A stretch of DNA of 64,000 nucleotides from Salvator merianae. Its lineage: Eukaryota; Chordata; Lepidosauria; Squamata; Teiidae. The notes below the pieces were generated by a model. It saw nothing but the letters and a program-made list of their open reading frames with translations, was not told the origin of the DNA and made no database searches. The first letter of the stretch is position 1, and the number at the start of each line of letters is the position of its first letter. Made by a program: the position numbers and the translations under genes. Below are positions 33,215 through 45,463 of this stretch, piece by piece. Location: positions 5,123,837 through 5,187,836 of the forward strand of contig QVOM02000103.1 of assembly GCA_003586115.2 (NCBI GenBank). The letters run 5' to 3'.

Positions 33215-34085
33215 TGAAATAATATATATCAAATATTCAGAAAATCAGAAAGGGTTAACTTCAAAAATACATGGATTATTGCTACAACAGTAAGAGTATC
33301 CCACTATTATATTTAAAAGAATGTGGGAGGCAGATTTATCTATAAATATAGAGAATAACGAATGGATCCAGTTAGCAAATAGTCAATTGAAACGGTCAGA
33401 GAATATAAAACTCTTAGATATGCAACTTAAAATGATATACAAATGGTATATGACTCTTGTGAAATTAGGTAGGATCAACACTAACTATTCATCTACATAT
33501 TGGAAAGGTTGTGGAGAAAAGGTTACAACATGCATATGTGGTGGCACTGTGATAAGATAAACAAATTTCAGTAACTAATAGAGAGAGCAATTAGTAAAAT
33601 ATTGAAGATAAAATGTATGATGTCAGTAGAACTGGCTATGTTAAAAGTATTCAAGCAAAGAAGTACAGAAATTCAAAACAAAACATTTATCAAGATTATA
33701 ATAACTGTAACACATTGATAGCTCAATGGTGAAAAAAATACTGAGAATTTAACTTTGAAATTGTTGTATGGTAAGTTATGGGTAATTGTACTAGATGATG
33801 TTATAACTGAAAGGAAAAACAAAATACAAGGTACTATTAAAAAGAAGACCACTATACAGATTTGGAAGTCATACCAAATGTTAAAAAAAGGTTACCTACC
33901 AGGAAAAATGACACTGAAGGAACATAAATTATAACATAAAAGAATATAGTAAAATTAAAGAATTATTGTAGCTTGATTGTTATATAGTAAATGTTCTGTA
34001 AAGGCTTATTTAATTTTATTGTTGAAAAATTGTATTTCAATTAATTTAATAATAAAAATAAATTTATAAATAAAAAAGAGAGAGA
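33215..34085 (+). mobile_element. L1-clade LINE ORF2 C-terminus and 3' end
   Basis: From 33321 the frame reads MWEADLSINIENNEW, LKMIYKWYMTLVKLGRI and YWKGCGEKVTT. After a frameshift near 33525 it reads MHMWWHCDKINKF. This is the order found in the C-terminal domain of vertebrate L1 ORF2 (WEKDL, RWYLTP, CWKC, HMWW.C). Further on, IERAISKILKIK and KLLYGKLWVIVLDDV fit the last part. An A-rich tail (about 34040-34080) ends the copy. It lacks EN and RT and is dead. Confidence 0.75.
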
Positions 34086-34344
34086 GGCTAAATTTGCAGG
34101 AATTGTTAAGCCAGACATTTCCCATAGAAGCACTGAAATTTTCAAATAGTTCATAAGGAAACCAAAAAAGAAAATGTTAAAACAAACATCTATTGCATTT
34201 TACTTTACATTTAATGAGTTTTTCACATCCAAGACTGTGAGAAATGAATAGTGAAGGTTCAGTTTCACATATTAACTCCACTATGAATTCAGTAGCTACT
34301 GTTCTCTCGTAGCTTATTGCTTTGACTCTATTCAGCATGGGCAA

Positions 34345-35302
34345 GTGTAAAATTATTATAATAAAAACATGTATTATATGTATTATAATAAAAACATGTA
34401 TTATAATAAAAACATCAAATTTGCTGATGACACAAAGCTAGGGGGGGTTGCTAACACTAGAGAAGAGAGAGAGAGGATTCAAAAAGATTTAGAAAAACTT
34501 GAACAATGGGCTGCAACTAATAGAATGGTATTTAACAAGGAAAAATGCAAGGTACTACATCTGGGCAAGAAAAATGAAAAAAAACACATATAGAATGGGA
34601 GGAATCCGGCTGAGCAGCAGCACATGTGAAAAGGACCTGGGTGTCCTAGTAGATCATAGATTGAACATGAGTCAACAGTGCGAAGCAGCTGCAAAAAAGG
34701 CAAACACAATCCTGGGGTGTATTAAGAGAAGCATAGAGTCCAGATCACGTGAAGTTATTATCCCTCTCTACTCTGCCTTGGTCAGACCTCATCTGGAGTA
34801 CTGTGTCCAGTTCTGGGCACCCCAGTTTAAAAAAGACGCTGACAAACTGGAGCAGGTTCAAAGGAGAGCTACCAAGATGGTGAATGGTCTACAAACCATG
34901 TCCTATGAGGAACGGTTAAAGGAACTAGGAATGTTTAGCCTACAAAAAAGAAGACTGAGAGGGGACATGATAGCTGTCTACAAATACCTAAAGGGCTGTC
35001 ACAGTGCAGAAGGATCAGACCTGTTCTCACTTGCACAAGGAAGGACTAGAAGCAATGGGATGAAACTGCAGGGGAAAAGATTCAGATTAGATGTTAGAAA
35101 AAATTTTATGACAGTAAGGACGATCAACCAGTGGAATAGGTTGCCGCAGGAGGTGGTGAGTTCCCCTTCGATGGAGGTCTTCAAGCGGAGACTGGATGGC
35201 CATTTATCGGGGATGGTTTAGGTAATCCTGCATTGAGCAGGGGGTTGGACTTGATGATCCAGGAGGTCCCTTCCAACTCTATGTTTCTATGTTTCTATGT
35301 TT
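34345..35302 (+). mobile_element. CR1-type LINE fragment, RT C-terminal half plus 3' end
   Basis: The frame begins at the RT active-site box, FADDTKLGG (Asp pair at 34426-34431), then [20 protein letters not shown]. After a frameshift around 34590 it runs uninterrupted through EKDLGVLVDHRLNMSQQCEA, LVRPHLEYCVQFWAPQ, LEQVQRRATKMV and INQWNRLPQEVVSS to a stop at 35219-35221. The 3' UTR ends in repeated CTATGTTT, the short terminal repeat usual in CR1. The long open frame suggests this copy is younger than most others in the window. The left border is masked by an AT-rich repeat (TATTATAATAAAAACATG). Confidence 0.9.
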
Positions 35303-36865
35303 AAATAACCTGAAGTTCAAGTACAATCCTTAAAATCATAACTGCTCAGATAATCTAATAGGATCAGAGCTGTTTGTGCTTGACCAGGAAGAATCCTTGG
35401 AATAATTGTAGATACTTCAAGGAAACTGTCAACATGATGCACATCAGCTGTAAAAAAATAAAGCTAAAAAAATATTAGGTATCATAAAACATTATATTGA
35501 AAGCAAATGTTAATATTTATTGCCCTTACACAAATTGACAGGACAACTGTATCTGGAATACTGTACGCAGTTTTACTTACCACATTTCATAAAGATATAG
35601 TTGGAGAAGATAAGAATGCCCTCTAAGGAAATTTTATCACTAATAATATGAAGATTCATATAATATTTCTTTCAGTCTTGTATTACTAAGATATTTATAA
35701 TTATTATAATTGTTTCACCCCATTGGAGGCCGGCTACTTTTCTGTGGCCCATCCTGTATATCAAGTAACAATAAATAAAAAATTAAGGGAATGTTAAAAT
35801 AGACATAAAACCATTTTTACATGTTATATTTTATGTGTTATAATTTTTTACATGTTATATTTAAATGTTAATCTTAGATTTTGTTCCAATATCTTTATAT
35901 TTATTCATATATGGTTCTGTTTGTTTAAAAGAAATTTAAAAGAATTTTTTTAAAAAAAGAATATTTGGAGAAGGTTCAAAGGAGGATAACAAAGATGATC
36001 AAAAGACAGGAAAGTTTACAACATCTGGGGCTTTTTAATCTAGAATGGAGACCCATGAGAGGAGACATGAGTTGTGTAAAATTATGCATGGCATGGACAA
36101 AGTTGATAGGAAGAAGATTTCTCTCCTTCCCAAATTCCTAGAACCAGACATTACTTAATGAAGCTAAATCCTAGACAAATCATGATAAGAGGAAGCATTA
36201 AAAAAAAAAAAAAATCCATAGTAAAACTTTGAAATTCTCTTCCACAAGATTTACTGTTGCCTAACAGCTTTTGGATGATTTCAGAAAAGGTTTGGACCAA
36301 TTCATGAAGGTCAAGGTTAGGGATGTGCATGGAAAAAAAATAGCTTTCAAAAAAAAAATCTGCATTTTTGCTTCATCAGCAAATTTCATTGTCAAAAAAA
36401 ATGCATTTTATGCATTCATTTTTGTATTTTTTGCAATCTTTTTCCATTGAAAATGCCATTTTAATGGTTAAAACACAGCAAAAACTGTGAAAAATGTGAG
36501 AATTAAATTAATTTTATTTTTGCACAAGAAGTAGGCTTTTTTTCTTTTCAATCAAAAACCGTAAATGCAAAAAAAAACCATTTTGTGAAAATCAAATTTC
36601 ATATGAATTTTTGAACACAAATCAAAATTTGCACATCTCTAGTCAAGGCTATTGGTAGTAATTAGCCCTGATGACAGTAGGAGGTGGTATGCCTCCAAAG
36701 GCCAGCTCTCCTGGGAGATTACAAATAGAGCAAGCTATGTGCTCAAACCTTCTAGTGGGCTTCCTTCTGGAGCTGGTTGACTACTGTGAGAGCAGATTGT
36801 TCAGCTAAATGGGTCATGGGTCTGAACTAGTGGGGCAATTTTTATTTTGTTCTTAGGAAACTACT
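35303..36865 (+). mobile_element. Older CR1-type LINE, interrupted by a hAT-like element
   Basis: Decayed but collinear CR1 RT remnants: ESLGIIVDTSRKLST and CTSAVKK near 35400, LEKVQRRITKMIKRQ-like sequence near 35960, HLGLFNLEWRPMRGDM, then DDFRKGLDQFM-like words near 36275. The 3' UTR resumes after the insertion at 36642 and runs to about 36865 (GGGTCATGGGTCTGAACTAG, TTTGTTCTTAGG). A stretch at 35640-35945 does not fit and may be another insertion. Stops are everywhere. Confidence 0.7.
36318..36641. mobile_element. hAT-like short element nested in CR1
   Basis: Inverted termini are TAGGGATGTGC (left) and GCACATCTCTA (right). The flanking octamers GTCAAGGT (36310-36317) and GTCAAGGC (36642-36649) match at 7 of 8 bases, the 8-bp duplication expected of the hAT superfamily. 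The interior is A/T-rich, with poly-A and poly-T patches, and non-coding. It splits the 3' UTR of the surrounding CR1, so it is younger than that copy. Confidence 0.8.
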
Positions 36866-37705
36866 GTAAGGCCCACCAATATAAAACCACCGTTTTTGCT
36901 GGATGTTGCTTACCCCTTCTAAAAACAGTGTAGTTGTAAATACATTTTTTGTATACTGTAGATCCTAATTTTATATAGCAACATTCCTGAAGCACTCAGC
37001 TAGTGAATATTTGTTTCCAGTAAAGTATTTCACCTTAACACTATGTTTAAATGAGGCCTATTGATTTAGAACAAGTATGTCAAAGGAATTCTGGATTTAA
37101 AATATATTAAATTCAGAATATCATGATTTGGCAACACATGGGAGTCAGAACTCTTGGAAAATATGTAGACTTTGGCTCCATTCACACACAATATTTTATT
37201 TTTTTTAAAGCACACCTCTGAGGCAGTTTAAAAATGGCTTAAGAGACGGTACGTACATGGAATTGTTCACAAAACACTCCGCCCTTTCCCTCTCTCAAAA
37301 ATATTCTAGGATTTAAAAAGTGCATTAGAGATGGGATGGGAACACATGTACCATATAGTATCATCTGTAAGGCTGTTTAGAACCAGTTTAGGGTTTGGGG
37401 GCTTTTTTGCTACATATGGTCATATAATTTGTCACTGAAACAAAATGAAAAATGCTTTTTGTGGGTTAGCCTAAACCAAACCCCCCTCTGAAGAACAATG
37501 AATAAAGCCATAAGTGTTTTGATACAACTATCAGCAAGACGTGGCCAAATTCAGTGATTGGTCAGGTCAATGATTTTGAACTGCACATAACAATCATTCA
37601 GATACCATTCAAGGGGCCAGTGAACCACTTTGTGTCTAAGAAACAGGTGGATTGTAGAACTCAAATTGGATTGCAATGCTACCTTGAAAGCAATACAGTT
37701 GTCAG
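36866..37705. other. No recognised feature
   Basis: AT-rich, no motif. Confidence 0.45.
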
Positions 37706-38465
37706 TAACAAGGGGTGTTTTTGCACTTGCTACACTAATTAATCTGTGCTAGTGTAGTAATTTACCATGTAGCACAGACTCTGTCTGCACTGCACAGCCA
37801 AAAACTGGACCTGAAGCTGGCTACCAGTATTCACAGTGCAAATGCCAGTCACCATCCCGATCCTCACCATAGCAGCACTTGGGAAGAATCCAGCTGCTGC
37901 CATGGTGACCAGCAGCAGCACCATGCATATGCCCCAGTTGGGCCTCTGATGCCCTGATCAGGCCTGCAATGCCAGATTGAGCTGTGTAATGTTGAATCCA
38001 GCCATGCCATGCCTGATTGGGCCTGCGTGTTGACCAGCAGTCCTGTCATGGTGACTAGCAGGCCTGCATGATGGACTGATTGCACGAGTGCAATTGGGCC
38101 ATGCGATGCCCAATTTGGCTGTATGATGCCTGATTGGGCTGCACACTGCTCAGCTGGGCCACATGGGCCAGATCAGGGCATTGTGTGGCCTGATCACATA
38201 GGCCCTATCAAGCTGGCCCGATCAACCTATCATGCTAGCACTATCAGGTGATTGCACCTGCGCACTGCATTGTCCTGCCATTCGCCACAGCAGCAGCCAG
38301 ACACTTCCGGCTGCTGCCGTGGCAAGGCTTGGGTGTGGCCCTGATTCAGCATTGCTCGGCCAGATTGGGCATCGTGTGGCCCAATCCAGCATAGCAGGCC
38401 TGATTGGGGCATCACGTCAGCCCAGTCAAGCTCTCACAATGGACCAGGTCTGATTGAGCAACCAT
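37706..38465. mobile_element. Probable diverged Harbinger-type MITE with internal repeats
   Basis: The left side GGGGTGTTTTTGCACTTGC resembles the GGGCCTGTTCACACTTG terminus of other copies. The interior includes CAGCTGCTGCCATGGTGACCAGCAG, close to a word in the element at 27757. From 37940 to 38230 it is built from imperfect repeats of GATGCCTGATTGGGCTG-like units. The right end and target duplication are not visible; it appears to stop where the antisense LINE begins. Confidence 0.45.
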
Positions 38466-38479
38466 GCATCACTTTACCT

Positions 38480-38640
38480 GGAACTGATGTAAAACTGACT
38501 GATCGTCACTCCTTGATCTTCACTCCTTCACACTTTTTGAAGACTGGTGCTACAATTGCTACCTTCCAATCTTCAGGCACAGAGCCTGATCTTAAGAAAA
38601 GAAGCAACAGCTCATTCAGCAGGTCATGATTTTTTATTTG
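38480..38640 (-). mobile_element. CR1-type LINE RT fragment, antisense
   Basis: The minus strand reads SGSVPEDWKVAIVAPVFKK and, after a stop, SVSFTSVPGKVM, the N-terminal RT region of CR1-group LINEs. The same region occurs in the longer antisense copy at 40926-42720, where it is more decayed. Confidence 0.8.
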
Positions 38641-40925
38641 TTTTTTGCTACCACTATCTCATGCCCCATCTGCTTGTTCACAGTTGTGTGATTGGCATGG
38701 TCTGCAAGAGAGCATAGCATTGCAAACATAATGCTCTGCTCCCTTTTCATTAAAAATAATGTTGTAAAGTAGTACTGTTCTTAGTGTGACACATGATTTC
38801 ACTATGTTGCTGCTTTCCCCAGCATTTACATCACAGCAGGGCAATCCTCAACTTTAATTTTGATGACCCCTCTCTTCAATTATATTGTGGAAGCCACTTG
38901 TGAATCCTCTTGAGTGATGGCATGGTCAATGTGGTGGTGGCAGGACTGCTGTTGCAAGGGAACAGCAAGATGAAGAACTGTGAGAGTTCTTTAATTTGCT
39001 TTGCCATTAAGGTACTTTGCAAGGGCTTATGGCAGTGTGGTGGGGCACCCTGCCATTTTATGGAATGTTCCACAAAGGCACAGTGAAGATCCTGCTGCTG
39101 CTCGCTTACTTTCAAATGAAGCAGGCTAATGATCAAACAGCAAGTGGTGAACAAGTACAGAATGAGGAAACACTTGCAAAAGAGAGATGGAAAAGTCACA
39201 AGTCACAAAATGGGCTGCTACTTTGCAAGTAAACTCTGTTACTGACAACCGCGTGTGCAGTTGCACACCTTAGAGGTCATACAGAGTGCAGCTCAAAAGA
39301 CAAGTTATGTGACTGTTTCTGCACCTGCTTTTGCCACTCAAATATAAAGTACGTAGAGCATTCCCAAGCAGTTCGTCAACTAAGCATTCTTTTGGTCCAT
39401 CTGAAGAAAAATTCCAGGTGCACCCTCAAAGTATCTAAATAACCAGAATGAAATTGGAACCCAGGCATATTGTTTGCAGGTCCTCAGAAATTTTGCAGTA
39501 ACAGTTTTACTCCTTCTGTTTACTTCTCTGCTCTGTTATATGAACTCTTAACTTTTCCTTTCCTACTGCAAATGATTGGAAATGAAGAAGGTGGACATCA
39601 GTTGAAAACAGAGTTTGTTCAGGTGGGTGCCTAAAGATCAGACACAATTTGTGGCAGAAGAGGAGTAAAAAATAAATAAGAGAGACAGACTGAACTGTGA
39701 TGTCCCCCTTACTGCATTCATATAATCAACAGTGGTTCTATATCAGTTGTTCTTCCTATTCTTACTATTAAAAAGTTATCGATCCTGTTGAAGGAACAGG
39801 TAATAAATTATTGGACTTAGGCACATATGTTCTTAATGTCGTCTTGGCTGCACAGTTCAGTCACAGTTTAATTCCCTTTTGTAATCAGCAATATGCACCA
39901 TCTCCCAAGGACTATTTTGTTTTTAGCGCAAGTTCCCATCTTCTTTGATATCTGTTTCTTCTTTTTTGGCTGCAGATGTATCCTTTCTTGCCAATCCAGT
40001 ATTCTGAGATCTGTTTTTTCCCCAGGAAATGCCAATGTATCATGGCATATTACCATTTCCCAACATGCATCTGCAATTTTGGCGATATACCTGCTTTTGA
40101 CAAAGGGCATTTTTTAAAAAATCAAAATTGATAAGAGCAGACATGTAACAGAATATAATGATAGGATGCCCTCAAGTGGTAAAATGCAACTCCACCCAGA
40201 AAACCTAAAGTGATTAATGATATTGCTGTTTTAAATGAAAAAGACACTGGTTCAGTTACCAATTTCTTGAACACACTTCTGGCTTTCTCTTAGTTCAGAG
40301 ATGAAACCAGTAATAGATATAGGGAAAGGTGTATTGGCTGAAAAAGCAAAGAATTAGGTTATCCAATCTTGACATGCTGTCCTGACATTTTCTTTTATCA
40401 ATATACCAAACAGATACAAATCCTTTTTGTCAGTTATGATGTGAATCTTTCTAACTAGTGGCTGGGACTCCTTACTCTTTGTCCTGGGGATTTTATTGCT
40501 TTGACAAGATTTCACTTGATTTGGGAGGTAGCCATGATCCTACTATGCCAACTTCAATACCTGAAATGGAGAAAATTTACAAATTTCATTGCTATTGTTT
40601 CAGTTGTTCATATTATAGTAAGCAAGTAAGAAATTTGTACATTCAGACCACGTCTTCAGTCTTCACTTCCGGGGGGGCAGCTCCATTCCAGGAAAACTAG
40701 GGAGGTGCTCCCATCAACAGTGCCCTCTGTGTTTCTATTCCAGAGCATGGAGGCTCCATTTTCCATGGTGTCTCCATACAGGGTAGGAAAATGCACCCTG
40801 TATGTAAGGTGTCTCAGTGGGCAATTGTGTCAACAAAGGGGTCAACACAATTGCTGTGAGGTGTCTGCTGCCACCAGAAATAGAGACATGACAGCAACCG
40901 GTGGCTTCTTCATATGACAGGGGTG
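38641..40925. other. No recognised feature
   Basis: AT-rich; frames of 60-107 codons carry no motif. Confidence 0.4.
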
Positions 40926-42720
40926 CCTTCAACTGGTAAGTAGAGATAAAACCTCAGTCAGGAGGTGGATCAATGCAAAAGACCTTGAGCAGCCTGATCT
41001 CATGGAGGGGATGTTGTATCCTCCTGATTGTTTTGGTTTCTCTTTTTTACCCTCTTTCCAATTCAACAATATCCTTTCTGAGGAATGATGATGAGAAGTG
41101 TCACAATAGTCCAAATGTGGCCTCACCATGGATTTATAAAGAGGCACAATGATGCTTTCAGGTTTGCTTGCCATTCAAATTCCTATTTATTTCTAGCATT
41201 GTAATCCTCTTTTCACTGCTGCTATTCACTGAGATGGCACTGTCATTCAGCTATCCACTAGAACCCTAAGATCCCTTTCTTTATCCATTGCAGAAAGCTC
41301 AAACCCCATCAACTTATAGCTATAACTGGGGGATTTGTCCTATGGTGCATTGTATTTTACCCCAATGTGCTTCACCTCATACTTACTAATATTGAAGCTT
41401 ATTTGCCACTTGGTTGCCCATTCTTCCAATGTCAAGAATTTCTTCTGGAGCTCTCCACAAATCTTTTCAGTTTTCATTCCCCTGAATAATTTTGTGTCAT
41501 CAGCAAACATTGTTATTTAATCATTTACCTCTACCTCTAGATCATTTATGAATAAATTAAAAAGCACAGATCCCAATACCAAACCTTGGAGGAACCTACT
41601 ACTCTCTTTCCTGTCCTTTGCTAGATACTATTCAAGTACATAACATATCCTCTTATTCCATGATGGATTAGTTTATTCAATTGTCTTTGATGAGGGGCTT
41701 TGATAAAGGTTTTCTGAAGGTCCAGATAAATAGTATCAACTGGATCACCTTTATCCATATGCTTGTTGATAATCTCAAAGATTTCTAACAAGTTAGTAAG
41801 GCATGATTTACCCTTGCAGATGCCATGGTGATTAATCTTTAACAATGTTTTCTCTTCTATGTGTATACTAATTTGATCCTTAATGATGGTTTTCATCACT
41901 TTACCTGGAACTGATTTTAACTTGATTGGTCTACAATTTCTTGGATCACCTCTGGATCCTTTTTTTGATGATTACATTTGCTACCATCTAGTCTTCAGGC
42001 ACAGGGAAAGATTATATATTTTGGCTAGAAGATCAACAATTTTACATTTAAATCCTTTATGTACTCTCATATGAATGCCATCTGGTCTCGGTAATTTGTT
42101 AACATTTAGTTTATTATGATATGTGAAGACCTTCTTCCTGATTACCTGTATCCAATTTAATTCTTATGACTCCTTTCCTGAAAAGATGTCTCGGCTTCAG
42201 GCATAAGTCCTCTCTCTTTCTCAGTGAAAACAAAGGCAATGAATTCATTTAGCCTCTCTGCAATCTCTGTGTCCTCTTTCATTATCCCTTTCTGCCTGTT
42301 GTCATCTAATTGTCCATTTCCTTTCCTGGTTGGATTCCTATTTCTAATGTAGCTAAAGAAGTTATTATTCTTTCTTTTGATTTTTGATTTTTTTTAGCAA
42401 TGGGCTCCTCAAAATTCTTCTTAGTATTTGCCACCTTGTTTTTGTTCTGCCAAAACTTATGTTTCTTCCCATTCTCCTTATTAAGACCAGCCTTCCATTT
42501 TGTAAACAAGCTTTTCTTGCTTTTAATGACTTCCCCTACTACCCTTGTAAGCCACACAGGTTTTGGAATTCTGATGGGGACGGGTATCCAATCTTCATTT
42601 AAGCTATTCAATCATAAGTTATTTTCCCCTACTTCATTTCATACAGAGATTTCAAAGAGATTTCTTGCTTCTCTAATAGTTTGAAATTTAAAATGGCAAT
42701 ATTGTATTTTTGCTTGGGTT
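40926..42720 (-). mobile_element. CR1-type LINE, long antisense RT remnant
   Basis: Reading the minus strand from right to left: PVWLTRVVGEVIKSKKSLFT (linker after the endonuclease, about 42540), NEFIAFVFTEKE, a decayed VPEDWK/FKK region near 41970, VPGKVMKTIIKDQI, NHHGICKGKSCLTNLLE, DTIYLDLQKTFIKAPHQ (first catalytic Asp region), FADDTKLF (Asp pair near 41505) and LVDS. It ends in VPLYKSMVRPHLDYCD near 41120. Many stops and frameshifts break it, and the endonuclease and C-terminus are missing. Confidence 0.88.
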
Positions 42721-44540
42721 TGGTGATTTGAGTTATTACATAGTCAAAGGCTTTTTTTCAGATTGAAAAATACTCAGGAGAATGAGGAAGAAGATAAGCA
42801 AAGGTTCACTAGATGATTAGCTAGTGTCATAATTTAAGCCAATCAGTGATGCAGATGGCACAGACATTTCCTTAAGTGCTTCTTTGCTAACAGAACTCTG
42901 AAACTGCATAGGAAGCAGCCTTATCCTTAAGAAGGATAACAAGGAAAATGTGATAAATAATTCGCTGCTCCTTGCCATCAGATTTTCAGTGGTTTAAAAC
43001 AATGAGCAAAATCATAATTATAATATGAAAGGTACTAATTTTTCATCATTTTTTTAAAAAAAGCCTCCCTCCATATTATCATTGTGATTTTTTTTCCATT
43101 TTTCGTACTAGTTCATAGCTTCAATCTCCTGATTGTGCCTTTTGAAAAACTATTCTCCTTCTTTTCCTCCTCATGTGAATCTAGACTGCATTGACACAAA
43201 GTTAAAAAAAAGTGACTCAGGAGCAAGATAGAGATGGTAGCATCCACACATTTATGCATTAACACACATTAACGACCAGGATGTGCACTTCCACAGTGCA
43301 TTTTCTGGCCTTTAATGTAGATTAGAGTTGGGTTGGAACATTTAGTGTCTGCATTCTAGTATCTCTAAGCCACTTTTGAAAAACATGTGTGTGGATCCAG
43401 CCCGAGTTAACAAGTCAATCAGGAATCAAGAGGGGCTGTACCTTACAACAGCTAAGATTCAGCCTCAAAGTTGTTTAACAGAAGTTAAATCAATTGTACT
43501 GCTCCCAGTTCAATGTATTAGAGAGCTAAAGCATCACCATTTCAGGAGCAAATGGTTTGATCCTCCCTCACTTGTTTTTCTATACAGTTATGCTTTAGTT
43601 ACCACACTGTAACATAACTAGTTGAGAATCTTTGACCTTGGTGACTGGCCTATGGGGCTACATTCTTTTCTTTATATGAGGATAGTGCCCACATAATAGA
43701 CATTTTGACTCACTTTAGTGGGATTCTTTGAAACTCTGTATTACATAGAAGAGGGAGGGTTTTTTCCCCCAATTATTAAAACTTTGGCAACCCTCCCAGC
43801 TGAGCCCTAGTTGTAATTTCCTTGTCAAGTGTTTTAATGACTGTATCATAAAGAAACATGCCATTAAGTCTCATTTCTGACTGAAATATATATAAATCTT
43901 TTTACTTTAAGTATTCATACTTTAAACATTTGTCCTGAGGCTTACCCACTGTCTAAGGAAGTGAAAAGCAAAGCCAAAGCTCCTTGTACTGTTCTCTCCA
44001 AGGAAGGGCTCAAAGTACATGAAACACCAAGCACTCAGCAATTCAAATCAGCAACTGTGTTCTTTTTGGTGCATTTGCTGTCAGCTAGATAAACTTGTGA
44101 ACTACTGAGCTCCTCAGACAATCTGCTTCAAAGAGTTTCTCCTTAAAAAAGGCCATTGATTTTCTTCCTGTCAGACCACACAGTGAATGGTTCTCCACCA
44201 TACAAATTAGAGGTGGCCCATTCCTTCCTTTCTGAAGTCTGTCTTTTATTTATACAGTATGAAGCCTTGAGCTAGAATGGTTTTACAGCAAAGGGTAAAG
44301 AAATCCCAATGCTCACATTGTTATTGATGCTCAGAATCTCTCAGCAAAAAGAAAATAAGAAAATCCAACACCTGACATTTTGAAAGTACGTTTATTTATC
44401 TATTATTCATACCAACTCTGAGATTGGCTTTATAGCTGCAAGTGAGAAGCAGTACTGGGCCTGATTGGAAGTCACTTTAGAGGCCTGGTCACATGAGGTA
44501 TTTTCAGTTCAATTGCCAACCAATTCAAATTTATCCACAA
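42721..44540. other. No recognised feature
   Basis: AT-rich, no motif. Confidence 0.45.
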
Positions 44541-44548
44541 GTTTTAAG

Positions 44549-44854
44549 TAGGGATGTGCCAAACTGTTTAGGTTAGTTCATGGTTCACAGCATACTGGGT
44601 TGTTTGCATGGTTCACAGGCAAACTGAACCAGCCTGATGCTAAAAAAAAAAAAGTTTGAATCAAACCCAAGCCAAGGGGAGATCTAACGAACCAAGTGAA
44701 CCAAGGTGATTCAGTATGGATCGTTTGGTTCATATGCAAACCAAACAACCCTATTGTTGGGGGGGGGGGAGAAACACTTCAAACTGAGCCAAACCAAGGG
44801 TAGCTTGGTTTAATTTGTACCAAACCACTAAATTTCAGTTCATGCACATCCCTA
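44549..44854. mobile_element. hAT-like short element, complete copy
   Basis: Perfect 11-base inverted termini: TAGGGATGTGC on the left and GCACATCCCTA on the right. The flanking octamers GTTTTAAG and ATCTTAAG agree at 6 of 8 bases. The interior is built of mirror-like GGTTCA, TGAACC and AACCAAAC words and includes a G tract at about 44760. Non-coding. Confidence 0.75.
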
Positions 44855-45099
44855 ATCTTAAGTGGTTAATCCCACACTGAATTGTGGAGAGGAGTGTAAA
44901 CAAGCTTCTTGGGGACAGGAAGGGCTACCCCCAGTGGATATCCCAATAACTCCATACCTGTGCTGAGTTTGACCAATGGCATTAGGAGAAAAGCATCTTT
45001 CATATCTCATTCCTACCACTGCTAACTAACATTAGTAACCCCATGCAGCATAGCCTCTCTCCCTTATCTGCATATAACGTCAGAGGAATCCCTTCTAGT

Positions 45100-45436
45100 T
45101 ATACAATCCACTGATATACAGTTGCTAGGAACAGGGCTTTCTTGGTGGTGCACTCCCTTTTATGGAATAGCCTCCTAGGGGAGATATGCCAGATGGCCAC
45201 TAATGATGCTTTTAGGCATCAGGTGAAATTGCATTGGTTCACCCTGGTATTTGGCGACTAGATAATTCAGTACTTGTTTGGTTTAGCCTTTTTTTTCTTT
45301 TCTAGCCACCTTAGTATGGGGATTTTACTTGTTTCTGTTTGTAGTTTTGTTGGCTTATTGTTTTACCCTCTACACTGTCCTGAAACTATGGTGAAGGGCA
45401 GTATAGAAATCCTATAATAAATGTCTGATAGAGACA
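45100..45436 (+). mobile_element. L2-type LINE 3' end
   Basis: Near 45160 the plus strand encodes a decayed WNSLL-GEICQMATNDAFRH stretch followed by WFTLVFGD, the L2 C-terminus also seen at 2020-2110. A T-rich 3' UTR ends CTGAAACTATGGTGAAGGGC and CAGTATAGAAATCCTATAAT. A TAGG microsatellite follows the tail directly. Confidence 0.75.
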
Positions 45437-45463
45437 TAGGTAGGTAGGTAGGTAGGTAGGTAG
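45437..45463. repeat. (TAGG)n microsatellite at a LINE tail
   Basis: Six to seven TAGG units directly after the L2 3' end. Confidence 0.95.
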
